64,000 nucleotides of DNA from Pseudoponticoccus marisrubri (GTDB lineage: Bacteria; Pseudomonadota; Alphaproteobacteria; Rhodobacterales; Rhodobacteraceae), in the NCBI RefSeq assembly GCF_001482405.1, contig NZ_LPXO01000016.1:1-64000 (forward strand), given 5' to 3'. A program made the position numbers and the translations under genes. How positions within the stretch are numbered: position 1 is the stretch's first letter; the number at the start of each line of letters is the position of its first letter. Positions 34,756 to 44,979 of the stretch are shown here, in pieces. The notes under the pieces are model-generated. The model did no database searches and had not been told where the DNA came from. It saw nothing but the letters and a program-made list of their open reading frames with translations.

Positions 34756-35703
34756 TCAGCTGTCCCCGTCCCCGGCCGCATCCGGTCCGGCCTCGCCGAC
34801 CCGCATGATTTCCCAGTCTAGCGATATTCCGCTGTGTTGGAAAACCCTTTTTCGCACCTCCTCGCCCAGACCTTCAAGATCCGCGGCGCTGGCGCCCCCG
34901 GTATTGACCAGGAAATTCGAATGTTTCGGGCTCATCTGCGCCGCCCCGCGCATCGCACCGCGCAGGCCCGCCTCGTCGATCAGCTTCCAGGCCTTCAATT
35001 CGTGCGTGTCATCCGCCTGCCCGGTCGAGGAGAACCCCGCCGGGTTGCGAAAGGTCGAGCCGGCGCTGCGGTCCTTGGTGGGCTGCGTCGCGTCGCGCTT
35101 GGCCAGCTGCGCCGCCATGCGCGCGGCCAGCTCTTCGGGATCGCCCCGCCGCGCCGAAAGCTCCGCCTCGACCACCACCATGCCCTCGGGCAGATCGCTG
35201 TGACGATAGGCAAAACCCATTTCCTTCGGGCCCAGCACCACCACCTCGCCCGCCCGGGTCACCGCCCGGGCCTGAACGAAATGATCGGCCATGTAGGACC
35301 CGTAGCAGCCCGCGTTCATGCGCACCGCGCCGCCGATGCTGCCGGGAATGGTGCGCAGGAAGGTCAGGTCCAGCCCGGCCTCGGCCGCCCGCTTGGCCAC
35401 ATGCGCATCCAGCGCCGCGGCCCCGGCGATCACCCGGTCGCCCTCGATGCGGATCCCGTTAAAGCCGCGCCCCAACCGGATCACCACGCCGCGCAGGCCA
35501 CCGTCGCGCACGATCAGGTTCGACCCGACCCCCATGGCAAAGACCGGCACCGAGGGCGCCAGCGCCGCCAGGAAGGCCGCAAGGTCCTCCAGGTCGGCGG
35601 GCTGGAAGAACCACTCCGCCGGCCCGCCCACGCGCAGCCAGGTCAGCTCGCTCAGGTTCCGTCCCGGCGTCAGGCGCCCGCGTGTCTGTGGAAGATCGCT
35701 CAT
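34756..35703 (-). CDS. murB: UDP-N-acetylenolpyruvoylglucosamine reductase
   Basis: This 315-residue FAD enzyme reduces the enolpyruvyl group to form UDP-MurNAc. It has the PCMH-type FAD domain ([20 protein letters not shown] near residue 20, [37 protein letters not shown]). The catalytic Ser lies in [13 protein letters not shown], and a late [15 protein letters not shown] segment closes the fold. The C-terminus is about 15 residues longer than usual and acidic. It is the last gene before the CtrA-box gap. Confidence 0.96.
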   Translation of the reverse strand: MSDLPQTRGRLTPGRNLSELTWLRVGGPAEWFFQPADLEDLAAFLAALAPSVPVFAMGVGSNLIVRDGGLRGVVIRLGRGFNGIRIEGDRVIAGAAALDAHVAKRAAEAGLDLTFLRTIPGSIGGAVRMNAGCYGSYMADHFVQARAVTRAGEVVVLGPKEMGFAYRHSDLPEGMVVVEAELSARRGDPEELAARMAAQLAKRDATQPTKDRSAGSTFRNPAGFSSTGQADDTHELKAWKLIDEAGLRGAMRGAAQMSPKHSNFLVNTGGASAADLEGLGEEVRKRVFQHSGISLDWEIMRVGEAGPDAAGDGDS

Positions 35704-35761
35704 CCCCGCCTGCTAGACCGCCACGCGCCCGGGGGCAAGCCCGCGCAGGGCACACCGCGTC

Positions 35762-36031
35762 TCAGGCGGCCGCCAACCGCGTCCCGGCCCAGCCCAGCGC
35801 CGCGCCGATCGCCAGCGCGACCAGCCCCGGCACCACCGCGCCCCACAGGAACAGCGTGTGCACCAGTACCTCCAGCCCTGCCGCCGCGCTCTCCTGCCAC
35901 AGGGCCCAGCCCGCCAGCGCGACCAGCAGGCCAGCCAGGCCCAGCGCCCGCTCGGGACGCCCGGCGCGCAGCGCGGCAAAGCCGGTCAGGGCACTCAGGA
36001 AAATGGCGGCAAAGGGGACGATCAGCAGCAT
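35762..36031 (-). CDS. Small membrane protein in the dcw cluster
   Basis: This 89-residue protein has three predicted membrane helices (MLLIVPFAAIFLSALTGFAA, the ALGLAGLLVALAGWALW region and the VVPGLVALAIGAALGWAG region). A ribosome site (GAAGGA) lies eight bases before the ATG on the minus strand. It sits between the DUF2484 gene and murB, 58 bp upstream of the murB start, and is probably cotranscribed. I do not recognise the family. Position suggests an accessory envelope role. Confidence 0.65.
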   Translation of the reverse strand: MLLIVPFAAIFLSALTGFAALRAGRPERALGLAGLLVALAGWALWQESAAAGLEVLVHTLFLWGAVVPGLVALAIGAALGWAGTRLAAA

Positions 36032-36108
36032 GGGTCGGGTCCTTCCTCTCGGTCCCTCAACCCTGACGCCAGGTCAGCGGTTCCGACAGTCCGGAATACC
36101 CCCGCCGC

Positions 36109-36360
36109 TCAGGCGCCCGACACCCGGCCCCGCAGCCAGGCCAGCAGGTAGCGCACGGGCCAGCGCAGCACGCTCATCCCCGCGACCAGCACCAAGAGCC
36201 CCAGCCACGGCCCGTTCTCGTAGGTGACATAGCCCAGGATCGGTACGCCCAGCGCGATCAGCAGGTAGGCGCGGCGCCAGTGATTGTCCTTCGAGGGCAG
36301 CATGGCCAGCACATTGGCCAGGATCGCCCAGAGGCATGCAAGGATCAGCGATATGCTCAT
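36109..36360 (-). CDS. DUF2484-family small membrane protein
   Basis: This 83-residue protein has an N-terminal helix (SISLILACLWAILANVLAML) followed by the conserved PSKDNHWRRAYLLIALGVPI and a second hydrophobic block (NGPWLGLLVLVAGMSVLRWP), matching the DUF2484 pattern of Rhodobacteraceae. The ATG at 36360 has GGAG upstream; the longer frame is rejected because it covers a conserved intergenic motif. DUF2484 genes are habitually found beside murB/murC in this family, hinting at a wall-related function that has not been shown. Confidence 0.8.
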   Translation of the reverse strand: MSISLILACLWAILANVLAMLPSKDNHWRRAYLLIALGVPILGYVTYENGPWLGLLVLVAGMSVLRWPVRYLLAWLRGRVSGA

Positions 36361-36434
36361 GTCCGGTCTCCGCCCCCCGTTTGGCAGCGCCACTCTGCCA
36401 AGCCGGACAGGCCACGGCAACCTCTTCCGAGACC

Positions 36435-36462
36435 GGCCTCTTTCATCTTTCCAGAAATACTC
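36435..36462 (-). repeat. Conserved intergenic motif, copy 2 (GAGTATTT-GGAAAGA)
   Basis: The minus strand reads GAGTATTTCTGGAAAGATGA followed by AAGAGGCC, between murC and the DUF2484 gene. It shares the GAGTATTT, GGAAAGA, GAAGA-like and CC-terminal parts with copy 1 at 33551-33574. It starts 69 bases after the murC stop codon and ends 75 bases before the next start. Confidence 0.55.
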
Positions 36463-36530
36463 ATGACGCCCGCGCCACGGGCGCACCCGCCGGGCGGATC
36501 AGCGGGGCGGCCGCAACCGCCCCGACAGGC

Positions 36531-37928
36531 TCAGCCCTTCAGCCGCTCGGGCAGCGCATTGGCCCAGGCCGAGATCGTGCCCGCGCCGAGGCAGACCACC
36601 ATGTCGCCCGGCTGCGCCTGCTCGCGCACCAGCCGTTCCAGGTCGTCCTCGTCGCGGATCGCGCGGGCATGGCGATGGCCGTGGCGCACCAGCCCGGCCA
36701 CCAGGTCATCGCGCGAGGCGCCGGCGATGGGCTCTTCGCCCGCGGCAAAGACCTCGGCGATGGCCACCACGTCGGCCTCGTTGAAACATGTGCAGAATTC
36801 CTCGAAATGATGGCTCAGCCGGGTGTAGCGATGCGGCTGGTGCACCGCGATCACGCGCCCCTCGCAGGCCTGCCGCGCGGCCTTGAGCACCGCCGCGATC
36901 TCCACCGGGTGATGGCCGTAATCGTCGATGATCGCCACGCCATCCACTTCGCCCACGCGGGTGAAGCGGCGGTTGACGCCGCCGAAGGCGGCCAGCGCGG
37001 CGCGGATCTCGTCACCGCTCATCCCCAGGTGCCGCGCCACGGCCACGGCCGACAGCGCGTTCGAGACGTTGTGATCCCCCGGCATCGGCAGGGCACAGCC
37101 CTCGATCACCTCGCCCGAGGCCTGGAAGACCACGTCGAACCGCGCCACGCCCTTGACGTAATGCAGGTTCACCGCGCGCACATCGGCCTGCGCGTTGAAG
37201 CCGTAGGTCACCACGCGCCGGTCGGTGATCTTGCCCACCAGCGCCTGCACCTCGGGATGGTCGATGCAGCACACGGCCAGCCCGTAGAACGGGATGTTCG
37301 AGACGAAATCCTGGAAGCCGCGGCGCAGGTTCTCGATCGAGCCCCAATGCTCCATGTGCTCGGGGTCGATATTGGTCACGATGGCGATGGTCGCGGGCAG
37401 GCGGTTGAAGGTGCCGTCGCTCTCGTCGGCCTCGACCACCATCCACTCGCCCTGCCCCATGCGCGCGTTCGAGCCATAGGCATGGATGATGCCGCCATTG
37501 ACCACGGTCGGGTCGAACCGGCCGGCATCCAGCAGCGTGGCTACCATGGTGGTGGTCGTGGTCTTGCCATGCGTACCGGCCACGGCGATGTTGGATTTCA
37601 GCCGCATCAGCTCGGCCAGCATCTCGGCCCGGCGCACCACCGGCAGGCCGCGCGCCCGCGCCGCGTCCAGCTCGGGATTGCCCGGCTTGATCGCCGAGGA
37701 GATCACCACCACCTCGGCGCCCTCGAGGTTCTCGCCGCTTTGGCCCTCGAAGATGCGCGCGCCCATGCCGGCCAGCCGCTCGGTGATCTTCGAGCGTTTC
37801 AGGTCCGAGCCCTGCACCGCATAGCCATGGTTCAGCAGCACCTCGGCAATGCCCGACATGCCGATGCCGCCGATGCCGACGAAATGGATGGGGCCCACGT
37901 CCCCGGGCAGTTTGGTTGCGCCGGTCAT
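36531..37928 (-). CDS. murC: UDP-N-acetylmuramate-L-alanine ligase
   Basis: This 465-residue Mur ligase adds L-Ala to UDP-MurNAc. Signatures are the nucleotide-binding start [20 protein letters not shown], the P-loop [20 protein letters not shown], the [21 protein letters not shown] segment and the C-terminal [12 protein letters not shown]. The ATG at 37928 is preferred (GGAG at proper spacing, family-like N-terminus [10 protein letters not shown]); an ATG 11 codons earlier is possible. It lies 172 bp downstream of murG. Confidence 0.97.
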   Translation of the reverse strand: MTGATKLPGDVGPIHFVGIGGIGMSGIAEVLLNHGYAVQGSDLKRSKITERLAGMGARIFEGQSGENLEGAEVVVISSAIKPGNPELDAARARGLPVVRRAEMLAELMRLKSNIAVAGTHGKTTTTTMVATLLDAGRFDPTVVNGGIIHAYGSNARMGQGEWMVVEADESDGTFNRLPATIAIVTNIDPEHMEHWGSIENLRRGFQDFVSNIPFYGLAVCCIDHPEVQALVGKITDRRVVTYGFNAQADVRAVNLHYVKGVARFDVVFQASGEVIEGCALPMPGDHNVSNALSAVAVARHLGMSGDEIRAALAAFGGVNRRFTRVGEVDGVAIIDDYGHHPVEIAAVLKAARQACEGRVIAVHQPHRYTRLSHHFEEFCTCFNEADVVAIAEVFAAGEEPIAGASRDDLVAGLVRHGHRHARAIRDEDDLERLVREQAQPGDMVVCLGAGTISAWANALPERLKG

Positions 37929-38100
37929 GCATGCGCTCCGTTCGAGTTCCAGATCCTTCATGTCCCGCCCCTTTCCTGTCAGGCTTGTTATCGGGTCTCA
38001 AGCACCAAGGGGGCGGGTCCGGACAGCGGCCCAGGCCGCCCGGTTTCTCTGTCCTGTCCCCTGTCGCGCCCGGGCGATGCGTGCCGCCCGGATCGCCGTC

Positions 38101-39219
38101 TCAGTCCTGCGCGGCCGATGTGCCCCGGCCTGCGGCAAGCTCTTCCACCAGCGCGGCCAGGTCCTCGGTCGCCTCCGGTCGTGCGACGCCCAGCGCCGCG
38201 CGCGCCATCTGGATGGCACCCTGTTCGTTCTCGAGGATCGCCCGGATCGACTCGCTCAGGCTGTCGATGTCCAGCCGGCTCTCCGGGATCTTGATCGCCG
38301 CGCCCGCCTCGACCAGCGCCCGGGCATTGGCGCTCTGGTGATCGCCGGTGGCATGCGGGTACGGGATCAGGATCGAGGGCCGCCCGATCACCGCGATATC
38401 CGCCACCGAGGAGGCGCCCGAGCGCGAGATCACCAGCTGCGCCTCGCTCATCCGCGCGGGCAGATCGGTGAAGAAGGGCTGCACATCCGCGTTCAGCCCG
38501 TTCTCGGCGTAATAGGTCGCCACGCGCGCGCCGTCCTCGTCGCGGGCCTGGTGGCTGACGCGCAGGTTGCACACGATCTCCAGAGGCAGCCCGGCCAGCG
38601 CCGGCGGCACCACGTCCGACAGCATGCGCGCGCCCTGGCTGCCGCCGATCACCAGCACCGACATCGGGTACGGCCCGGGCGCGATATAGCCCGCGCCCGC
38701 GCGTTCGCGCACCGCCAGCCGCACTGGGTTGCCCACATGCACGCCCTCCACCCCCTCGGGCAGGTCGGTCGGCCAGATGCCGCAGGCGACCACGTCGACC
38801 TTGGGGGCGAAGAACCGGTTCACCCGGCCCAGCACGCCGTTCTGTTCATGGATCATGCGCGGCAGTTTCAACAGCCGCGCCGCGCCCAGGGCCGGGATCG
38901 AGGGGTAACCGCCAAAACCCACCACCACGTCGGGCCGGTCCCGGCGCATCCGCGCGGCCATGGACAGCACGCCGCGCGCCACCTTGAACGGCACGCCCGC
39001 CTTCGCCAGCATGCCGCCCCGCGCCGGCGTGCCCGAGGTCACCTGCTCGATCTCGACCGAGTGCGGGAAGCCGCCGGTATAGCGCGCGCCGCGCGCATCG
39101 GTCGACAGCTTGACCCGCCAGCCCCGGCGCAGCATCAGCTCGGCCAGGGCCTGGGCCGGGAACATGTGCCCGCCCGTGCCGCCGGCGGCCATCACCAACA
39201 GGGGCTTGCGCTCAGCCAT
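38101..39219 (-). CDS. murG: Undecaprenyldiphospho-muramoylpentapeptide GlcNAc transferase
   Basis: This 372-residue peripheral membrane glycosyltransferase (GT28) converts lipid I to lipid II. Signatures are [20 protein letters not shown] at the start, [19 protein letters not shown], the second-domain loop [20 protein letters not shown] and the donor site [20 protein letters not shown] followed by [13 protein letters not shown]. Length is normal. It follows ftsW by 140 bp. Confidence 0.97.
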   Translation of the reverse strand: MAERKPLLVMAAGGTGGHMFPAQALAELMLRRGWRVKLSTDARGARYTGGFPHSVEIEQVTSGTPARGGMLAKAGVPFKVARGVLSMAARMRRDRPDVVVGFGGYPSIPALGAARLLKLPRMIHEQNGVLGRVNRFFAPKVDVVACGIWPTDLPEGVEGVHVGNPVRLAVRERAGAGYIAPGPYPMSVLVIGGSQGARMLSDVVPPALAGLPLEIVCNLRVSHQARDEDGARVATYYAENGLNADVQPFFTDLPARMSEAQLVISRSGASSVADIAVIGRPSILIPYPHATGDHQSANARALVEAGAAIKIPESRLDIDSLSESIRAILENEQGAIQMARAALGVARPEATEDLAALVEELAAGRGTSAAQD

Positions 39220-39359
39220 CTCGTCTCTCCGTCACCGCAATTGCGGCCACATACCCCAAGCGGGCGGTCCCGTCCATCGCCCGGCCCGCGGCTGCGCCTT
39301 TGCGCGATTTACGGGCGATTTCCGCGTCTTGGGCGGGCCGTGCACGCCCCTCGGCCGCC

Positions 39360-40526
39360 TCAGCGCAGCCGGCCGCGCAAGATATCGCCGATCTCGCCCT
39401 GCGGACGCACCCGGGTGAAGGCCAGCAACATGCCCACGGCCAGCCCGCCCGCGATCAGCGACGAGCCGCCATAGCTCACGAAGGGCAGCGTCATGCCCTT
39501 GGCCGGCAGCAGCCGCACCGCCACGCCCATGTTGATCATCGCCTGCACGCCGAAGGTCGCCGCCAGCCCGGTGCCGGCCAGCCGGATGAACGGGTCGCGC
39601 TCCCGCATCAGGCGGAAGAAGCTGCGCACCACGATCGTGGTGTAGAGCGCGATGATCGCCAGCACGAGGATCAGCCCGTATTCCTCGGCCGCAACGGCGA
39701 TGATGAAATCGGTATGCGCGTCCGGCAGGCTCCACTTCACCTGCCCCTCGCCCACGCCGACACCGAAGAAACCGCCCTCCTGGATGGCGTTGGTGGCATA
39801 GCCCAGCTGCGTCGTGGGATCGACCTCGGGGTTGAGGAACCCGTCGATCCGGCGCGCGAAATGCTGCGAGTTGTTGTAGGCCACCATGCCGGCCAGCACG
39901 ACCAGCCCGGCCAGGCCCAGCAGCAGCAGCATGGGCGCGCCGCCCACGAACCACATCACGCCCCAGCCGAACAGCACCAGCGAGGCCTGCCCGAAATCGG
40001 GCTGCATTGCCAGCATCAGCACGATCGCCACCATCAGAAAGAAGCTGTAGAGCCTCCCCGGCGGGCCGCCCAGCTGCTGTCCCGCCGCCATCAGCCAGGC
40101 CGAGGCGATGACGAACATCGGCTTGAGGAATTCCGAGGGCTGCAGGCTGGCAAAGCCCAGCGAGTACCACCGCACCGCGCCCTTGCCGAAATCGGTGCCG
40201 AAGAATGGCAGCAGGGCCAGCGCGACGAAGCTGACCAGGAAGCCCAGGACCGCGAGCCGGCGCACCACGATCGGGCTGAGCATCGAGACCAGCGCCATGG
40301 CGACCAGCGCCGCCCCGCCAAAGACCACCTGCCGCTGCACGTAGTGAAAGGTGGCCAAGCCGTTGCGCTCGGCCAGCGGGACCGAGGCGGCAAAGCCCAG
40401 CAGGATCCCGGTGCCGAAGAGCATCAGGATGCAGGACAAGCTCCACTTGTCGACCGTCCGCCACCATTTGGGAAGAATCGGCTCGCCACCCTTCACGGGC
40501 ACCGTGCCGTAAACCATCTCTGTCAT
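39360..40526 (-). CDS. ftsW: Peptidoglycan polymerase FtsW (SEDS)
   Basis: This 388-residue SEDS-family glycan polymerase of the divisome has about ten membrane helices. Conserved regions are QPSEFLKPMFVIASAWLMA near residue 120, the catalytic-Asp-containing loop VGVGEGQVKWSLPDAHTDFI and AVAAEEYGLILVLAIIALY, and the late PFVSYGGSSLIAGGLAVGML. It works with FtsI (47972-49762). It is 103 bp downstream of the Phd-like gene. Confidence 0.97.
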   Translation of the reverse strand: MTEMVYGTVPVKGGEPILPKWWRTVDKWSLSCILMLFGTGILLGFAASVPLAERNGLATFHYVQRQVVFGGAALVAMALVSMLSPIVVRRLAVLGFLVSFVALALLPFFGTDFGKGAVRWYSLGFASLQPSEFLKPMFVIASAWLMAAGQQLGGPPGRLYSFFLMVAIVLMLAMQPDFGQASLVLFGWGVMWFVGGAPMLLLLGLAGLVVLAGMVAYNNSQHFARRIDGFLNPEVDPTTQLGYATNAIQEGGFFGVGVGEGQVKWSLPDAHTDFIIAVAAEEYGLILVLAIIALYTTIVVRSFFRLMRERDPFIRLAGTGLAATFGVQAMINMGVAVRLLPAKGMTLPFVSYGGSSLIAGGLAVGMLLAFTRVRPQGEIGDILRGRLR

Positions 40527-40629
40527 CTGAGCACCGCTCGACTGCCTCTACACGCCCGTTTCCCGGGTCTGACGATCAGTCTAGCCGAATTCCGGCGCCC
40601 GAGCCAGAGATATCGTCGCCCGCACCTCC

Positions 40630-40953
40630 TTACCCGCGGAACAGATCCTGCGAGGGATCCCATGACACGTCTTCCCCGCGCCGCGCCTTTTCGCGCGCCT
40701 GTTCCAGCCAGGTCATGTGCCGGTCCGAGGCCTCCAGCCGTCGGCGCCGCTCGGCGGCCGACCGGTGAACGACCTCCTCCAGCGCGTGCAACTCCCACGG
40801 GGGCACGAGCCCCGCGACAACGCGGCCATGCCGGGTGATCAGGTAGCGCTGGCCCTGCATCTCGAGCTTGCGCAGGTAAAGCGACAGCTCGTCCCGCAGG
40901 CGGCCGGCGGGGATTTCGGGGGCCCGGAAAGCGGCCTTGGAGAGATCGGTCAT
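40630..40953 (-). CDS. Phd/YefM-type antitoxin-like protein, no toxin partner
   Basis: This 107-residue protein has the Phd/YefM N-terminal fold: a short N-terminus (MTDLSKAAFRAPEIPAGRL), RDELSLYLRKLEMQGQRYLI as the DNA-binding helix region, TRHGRVVAGLVPPWELHALE as the conserved strand and a charged C-terminal helix where a toxin would bind. The start at 40953 is chosen by alignment with that fold; the ribosome site is weak. No toxin (RelE, Doc or PIN) ORF adjoins it: ftsW follows downstream and a flavoprotein gene lies divergent upstream. Confidence 0.7.
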   Translation of the reverse strand: MTDLSKAAFRAPEIPAGRLRDELSLYLRKLEMQGQRYLITRHGRVVAGLVPPWELHALEEVVHRSAAERRRRLEASDRHMTWLEQAREKARRGEDVSWDPSQDLFRG

Positions 40954-41080
40954 GCAAGGGAGCCTGCCCCGCCAGAAATGAACCTTTCCCTGCAGCATAG
41001 GACGCAAGGATGAACGAAGGGTTGCGGAACCTGCCGTTTTGGCGAAAACGCGGGGCAAAACGTACGAAACGGACAAATCC

Positions 41081-42265
41081 ATGCAACGCCGCCATTTCCG
41101 CACCCTGATCCTTGGCGCCGGCGCCGCCGGGTTGATGGCCGGCGCGCATTGCGGGCCCGACACGCTGATCGTCGACCACGCAAAAGCCCCGGGCGAGAAG
41201 ATCCGCATCTCAGGCGGCGGGCGGTGCAACTTCACCAATATATACTGTGATTCCAGCCAGTTCCTTGGCCAGAACCCGCATTTCCACAAATCCGCCCTGG
41301 CCCGCTACACGCAGTGGGATTTCATCGATCTCGTCTCGCGTCACGGGATCGCATGGCACGAGAAGACGCTGGGCCAGCTTTTCTGCGACGGCCAGGCCAC
41401 GCAGATCATCGACATGTTGATGAAAGAGCTGGATAAATCCGGCACGACGCTGTGGCTGAATACCAGCGTGCGCGAGTGTGCGCATCGCGACGGGCGCTTC
41501 GTCACCCGCGTTGAAAACGCCGGGCAGGATATTGAAATTACGTCGGATTTCCTGATCCTCGCCACGGGCGGCAAATCAATCCCCAAGATGGGTGCGACCG
41601 GGCTGGCCTATGACATTGCACGTGATTTCGGCCACGAAGTGACCGAGACGCGGCCTGCCCTCGTGCCGCTGACGTTCGACAAAGGACGATTTGCCCCGCT
41701 GGCAGGTGTGTCTAGTAAGGCTCTGATCAGGAATGACAAAACGGGTTTCGAAGAGGCGCTGCTCTTCACGCATCGCGGCCTGTCCGGGCCGGCGATCCTG
41801 CAGATCTCGAGCTATTGGCGTGAGGGCGAGGCGATTGAGATCGACCTGCTGCCCGGCTTGGACCTTGCCACGCATTTGCGCAGGGCCCGCCACGCCAGCG
41901 GACGCCGCGCGGTGACCACGGAGCTGGGCCAGCTGCTGCCCGCACGCCTTGTCAGCTTTCTGGCAGAAGTCTCTGATCTGACGGGAAATCTCGCCGATCT
42001 TTCGGATGTGCGGATCGCGTCGATCGCGCAGGCCTTCAAGGCATGGTCGCTCAAGCCCACGGGAAGCGAGGGCTACCGCACGGCCGAGGTCACGCTGGGC
42101 GGCATATCAACGTCAGAGTTGTCTTCCAAGTCCATGGAATCGCGAAAGGTTCCGGGGCTTTACATGATCGGAGAGGCGGTCGACGTGACCGGCTGGCTGG
42201 GTGGGTACAATTTCCAATGGGCCTGGTCCTCGGCCATGGCCGCGGCGGGCCACATTGCCCGCTAG
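41081..42265 (+). CDS. HI0933-type flavoprotein (TIGR03862, aminoacetone-oxidase-like)
   Basis: This 394-residue FAD enzyme has the N-terminal dinucleotide fold LILGAGAAGLMAGAHCG near residue 8, then the family signature KIRISGGGRCNFTNIY. A middle motif LILATGGKSIPKMGATGLAY follows, with the C-terminal FAD contact GLYMIGEAVDVTGWLGGYNF and FQWAWSSAMAAAGHIAR. The substrate is unknown; related proteins are called aminoacetone oxidase family or YhiN-like. It is the only plus-strand gene inside the dcw block, and visibly less G+C-rich (for example 31 of 60 at 41521-41580), suggesting a later insertion. The ATG at 41081 starts the conserved fold; a TTG 42 bp earlier is possible. Confidence 0.88.
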   Translation: MQRRHFRTLILGAGAAGLMAGAHCGPDTLIVDHAKAPGEKIRISGGGRCNFTNIYCDSSQFLGQNPHFHKSALARYTQWDFIDLVSRHGIAWHEKTLGQLFCDGQATQIIDMLMKELDKSGTTLWLNTSVRECAHRDGRFVTRVENAGQDIEITSDFLILATGGKSIPKMGATGLAYDIARDFGHEVTETRPALVPLTFDKGRFAPLAGVSSKALIRNDKTGFEEALLFTHRGLSGPAILQISSYWREGEAIEIDLLPGLDLATHLRRARHASGRRAVTTELGQLLPARLVSFLAEVSDLTGNLADLSDVRIASIAQAFKAWSLKPTGSEGYRTAEVTLGGISTSELSSKSMESRKVPGLYMIGEAVDVTGWLGGYNFQWAWSSAMAAAGHIAR

Positions 42266-42294
42266 GCGCCACGCCCGTAACCCGTTGAAAACCC

Positions 42295-43713
42295 TCAGGC
42301 TTCGCCCGGTTCCAGCCCCAGTTCCCTCAGCACGCAGGCGGTGAAATCCTCGCCGCGTTTCTCGAAATTGTCATATTGGTCAAAGCTCGCGGCGGCGGGG
42401 GCCAGCAGGACCACCTCTCCGGGCTGGGCCTCGGCCACGGCCAGCGCCACCGCGAGGGCCATGTCGCCACAGGTTTCCGCAGTCACGCCGGGCAGTTGCA
42501 AGGCAAAGCTCTCGGCCTCGCGCCCGATCACGTAGGCCTTGGCGACACGATCGAGCGCCGGGGCCAGCGCCTCCAGACCGCCCTCCTTCATCAACCCGCC
42601 ACAGACCCAGCGGATGCGCGGAAAGGCCTCCAGCGCCTTGAGCGCCGAGTCGACATTTGTCGCCTTGGAATCATTGACATAGCGGACATTGTTCACCTCG
42701 GCGATCTGCTGGCTGCGATGCGGCAACCCCTTGAACGAGCGCAGGCCCGCCTCGATCTCGCGCGGGCCCATGCCAAGGGCGCGCACCGCGGCAAAGGCCG
42801 CACAGGCGTTCTGGTGGTTATGCGCCCCCGGCAGGCCTGCGATCTCGCGCAGGTCCACCGAGGCGATCTGCCGGCCCTTGCGCCATTCCGACAGGAACCC
42901 CTTGCGGGCAAAGACATGCCAGCCCGGGCCCTGCAGCTTCCGCGCGGCAGAGATGCGGATCACGCGGTCATCGCTGCGTCCCTCGGCCAGTTGCCCGGCG
43001 AGAAAGGCGCCCTCGGTCTCATCCACGCCGATCACGGCGCGATCCGGCCCGCCCTCGGCGAACAGCCGGCGCTTGGCCGCGAAATAGCCGCCCAAGCCCC
43101 CGTGCCGGTCCAGGTGATCCGGCGACAGGTTCGTGAAGACGGCGATGTCCGGGGTCAAGGCGCGGGCAAGCTCGGTCTGGTAGGAGGACAGCTCCAGCAC
43201 GACGACGCCGCCATCTCCGGGCCGGTCGATGTCCAGCACGCCGCGGCCAATATTGCCGGCCAGCTGGCTCTCGCGGCCCGAGGCGGTCAGCAGGTGATGG
43301 ATCAGCGCGGCGGTGGTCGATTTGCCGTTCGATCCGGTTACGGCGATCACCCGGGGCGGCCGGTCATAGGCGTCCCAGGTTTCGCCACCAAGGCTCTGGA
43401 AAAACAGGCCGATATCGTTGTCCACCGGCACGCCGGCGCGCAGGGCAGCAGCCACGGCAGGGTTGGGACGCGGGTAGAGATGCGGGATGCCGGGCGACAC
43501 GATCAACCGGGCGACGTCATCCAGCGCCCTGTCCTGCACGAGGTTGCGCGGCTCGAACCCCTCTTCCGCGGCGCGTTCCAGCGCGGCGGGCGTGTCATCC
43601 CAGACCAGCACCCGCGCACCCCCGGCGGCCAGCGCCCGCGCGGCCGACAGGCCCGAGCGGCCCAACCCGAGCACGGCCAGCGTCTCGCCCCGAACCCCTT
43701 GTACCGGAATCAT
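42295..43713 (-). CDS. murD: UDP-N-acetylmuramoylalanine-D-glutamate ligase
   Basis: This 472-residue Mur ligase adds D-Glu. Signatures are the N-terminal [20 protein letters not shown], the ligase P-loop [40 protein letters not shown], the [19 protein letters not shown] segment and the [20 protein letters not shown] end. Length is normal. It lies 179 bp after mraY. Its stop faces the stop of the plus-strand flavoprotein 29 bp away. Confidence 0.97.
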   Translation of the reverse strand: MIPVQGVRGETLAVLGLGRSGLSAARALAAGGARVLVWDDTPAALERAAEEGFEPRNLVQDRALDDVARLIVSPGIPHLYPRPNPAVAAALRAGVPVDNDIGLFFQSLGGETWDAYDRPPRVIAVTGSNGKSTTAALIHHLLTASGRESQLAGNIGRGVLDIDRPGDGGVVVLELSSYQTELARALTPDIAVFTNLSPDHLDRHGGLGGYFAAKRRLFAEGGPDRAVIGVDETEGAFLAGQLAEGRSDDRVIRISAARKLQGPGWHVFARKGFLSEWRKGRQIASVDLREIAGLPGAHNHQNACAAFAAVRALGMGPREIEAGLRSFKGLPHRSQQIAEVNNVRYVNDSKATNVDSALKALEAFPRIRWVCGGLMKEGGLEALAPALDRVAKAYVIGREAESFALQLPGVTAETCGDMALAVALAVAEAQPGEVVLLAPAAASFDQYDNFEKRGEDFTACVLRELGLEPGEA

Positions 43714-43892
43714 GCCCGTCCCTTCCCACCTGTCTCGACCGGTTCAGCGATGGCACAGCGCCCCGCGCGCCGCAAGCGCCGCGGCCGCCGACAGGGCCCT
43801 CACGGTGCCACCGGCGGCCCGAGGGTCCGGCCGCAGGCCGGGGCCGAGATGTCTGCGCGCGCGTCCGCGCGCTCCGCGTGAGAACGGCCCGC

Positions 43893-44975
43893 TCAGCGCA
43901 CCTTGAGTGTCGCAAGCCCGATGATGGCGAGGATCAGCGAGATGATCCAGAAGCGGATCACGATGGTGGGCTCGGCCCAGCCCTTCTTCTCGTAATGGTG
44001 GTGGATCGGCGCCATGAGGAAGACCCGCTTGCCGGTGCGCTTGAAATACAGAACCTGGATGATGACCGAGAGCGCCTCGAGCACGAAAAGCCCGCCAACC
44101 ACGGCCAGCACGATCTCGTGCTTGGTGGCCACGGCAATCGCCCCCAGCGCGCCACCCAGCGCCAGCGAACCGGTATCGCCCATGAAGACCGCGGCGGGCG
44201 GCGCGTTGTACCATAAAAATCCCAGCCCACCGCCGGCAACGCCCGCGGCAAAGATCAGGATCTCGCCGGTGCCGGGCACGTAATGCACGTCGAGATACTC
44301 GGTGAAGTCGACCCGCCCCACCGCGTAGGCGATCACGCCCAGCGTCGTGGTGGCGATGATCACCGGCATGATCGCCAGCCCGTCCAGCCCGTCGGTCAGG
44401 TTCACCGCGTTTGCCGCGCCCACGATCACGATCATGGCGAAGGGCACGAAGAACCAGCCCAGATTCAGCAGCGTGTCCTTGAAGATCGGGAAGGCCAGCT
44501 GATAGCTCAGCTCGGCCGGGTGGTACTGCGCCGCCCAGACGGCGGCCACCAGCGCGATCACGAAACCCAGAAGCAGGCGCGCGCGGCTCGACAGCCCGGC
44601 AGTGTTCTGCTTGGAAACCTTGGCATAATCGTCGGCAAAGCCGATCGCGGCATAGCAGATCGTGACGAAGAGCACGATCCAGACAAAGGCATTGTCCAGC
44701 CGCGCCCAGAACAACGTCGCGGTGACCAGCGCGCCGATGATCAGCAAGCCGCCCATGGTGGGGGTGCCGGCCTTGACGTAATGCCCCTCGGGACCGTCGC
44801 TGCGGATCGGCTGGCCCTTGCCCTGCCGCTTGCGCAGCACGTTGATCAGCGGGCGCCCGAAGAGGAAGCCGAAGACCAGCGCGGTCAGGAAGGCGCCGCC
44901 TGCGCGGAAGGTGATGTAGCGGAAGAGGTTGTAGAAATCGCCACCGTCGCTCAGCTCGGTCAACCAGTACAGCAT
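43893..44975 (-). CDS. mraY: Phospho-N-acetylmuramoyl-pentapeptide transferase
   Basis: This 360-residue enzyme with ten membrane helices makes lipid I from UDP-MurNAc-pentapeptide and undecaprenyl phosphate. Signatures are the start [20 protein letters not shown], the [10 protein letters not shown] region, [13 protein letters not shown] with the metal-binding Asp pair, [15 protein letters not shown] and the loop [19 protein letters not shown]. The ATG at 44975 lies four bases after the murF stop; the longer frame overlaps murF and is rejected. Confidence 0.97.
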   Translation of the reverse strand: MLYWLTELSDGGDFYNLFRYITFRAGGAFLTALVFGFLFGRPLINVLRKRQGKGQPIRSDGPEGHYVKAGTPTMGGLLIIGALVTATLFWARLDNAFVWIVLFVTICYAAIGFADDYAKVSKQNTAGLSSRARLLLGFVIALVAAVWAAQYHPAELSYQLAFPIFKDTLLNLGWFFVPFAMIVIVGAANAVNLTDGLDGLAIMPVIIATTTLGVIAYAVGRVDFTEYLDVHYVPGTGEILIFAAGVAGGGLGFLWYNAPPAAVFMGDTGSLALGGALGAIAVATKHEIVLAVVGGLFVLEALSVIIQVLYFKRTGKRVFLMAPIHHHYEKKGWAEPTIVIRFWIISLILAIIGLATLKVR

Positions 44976-44979
44976 GCCA

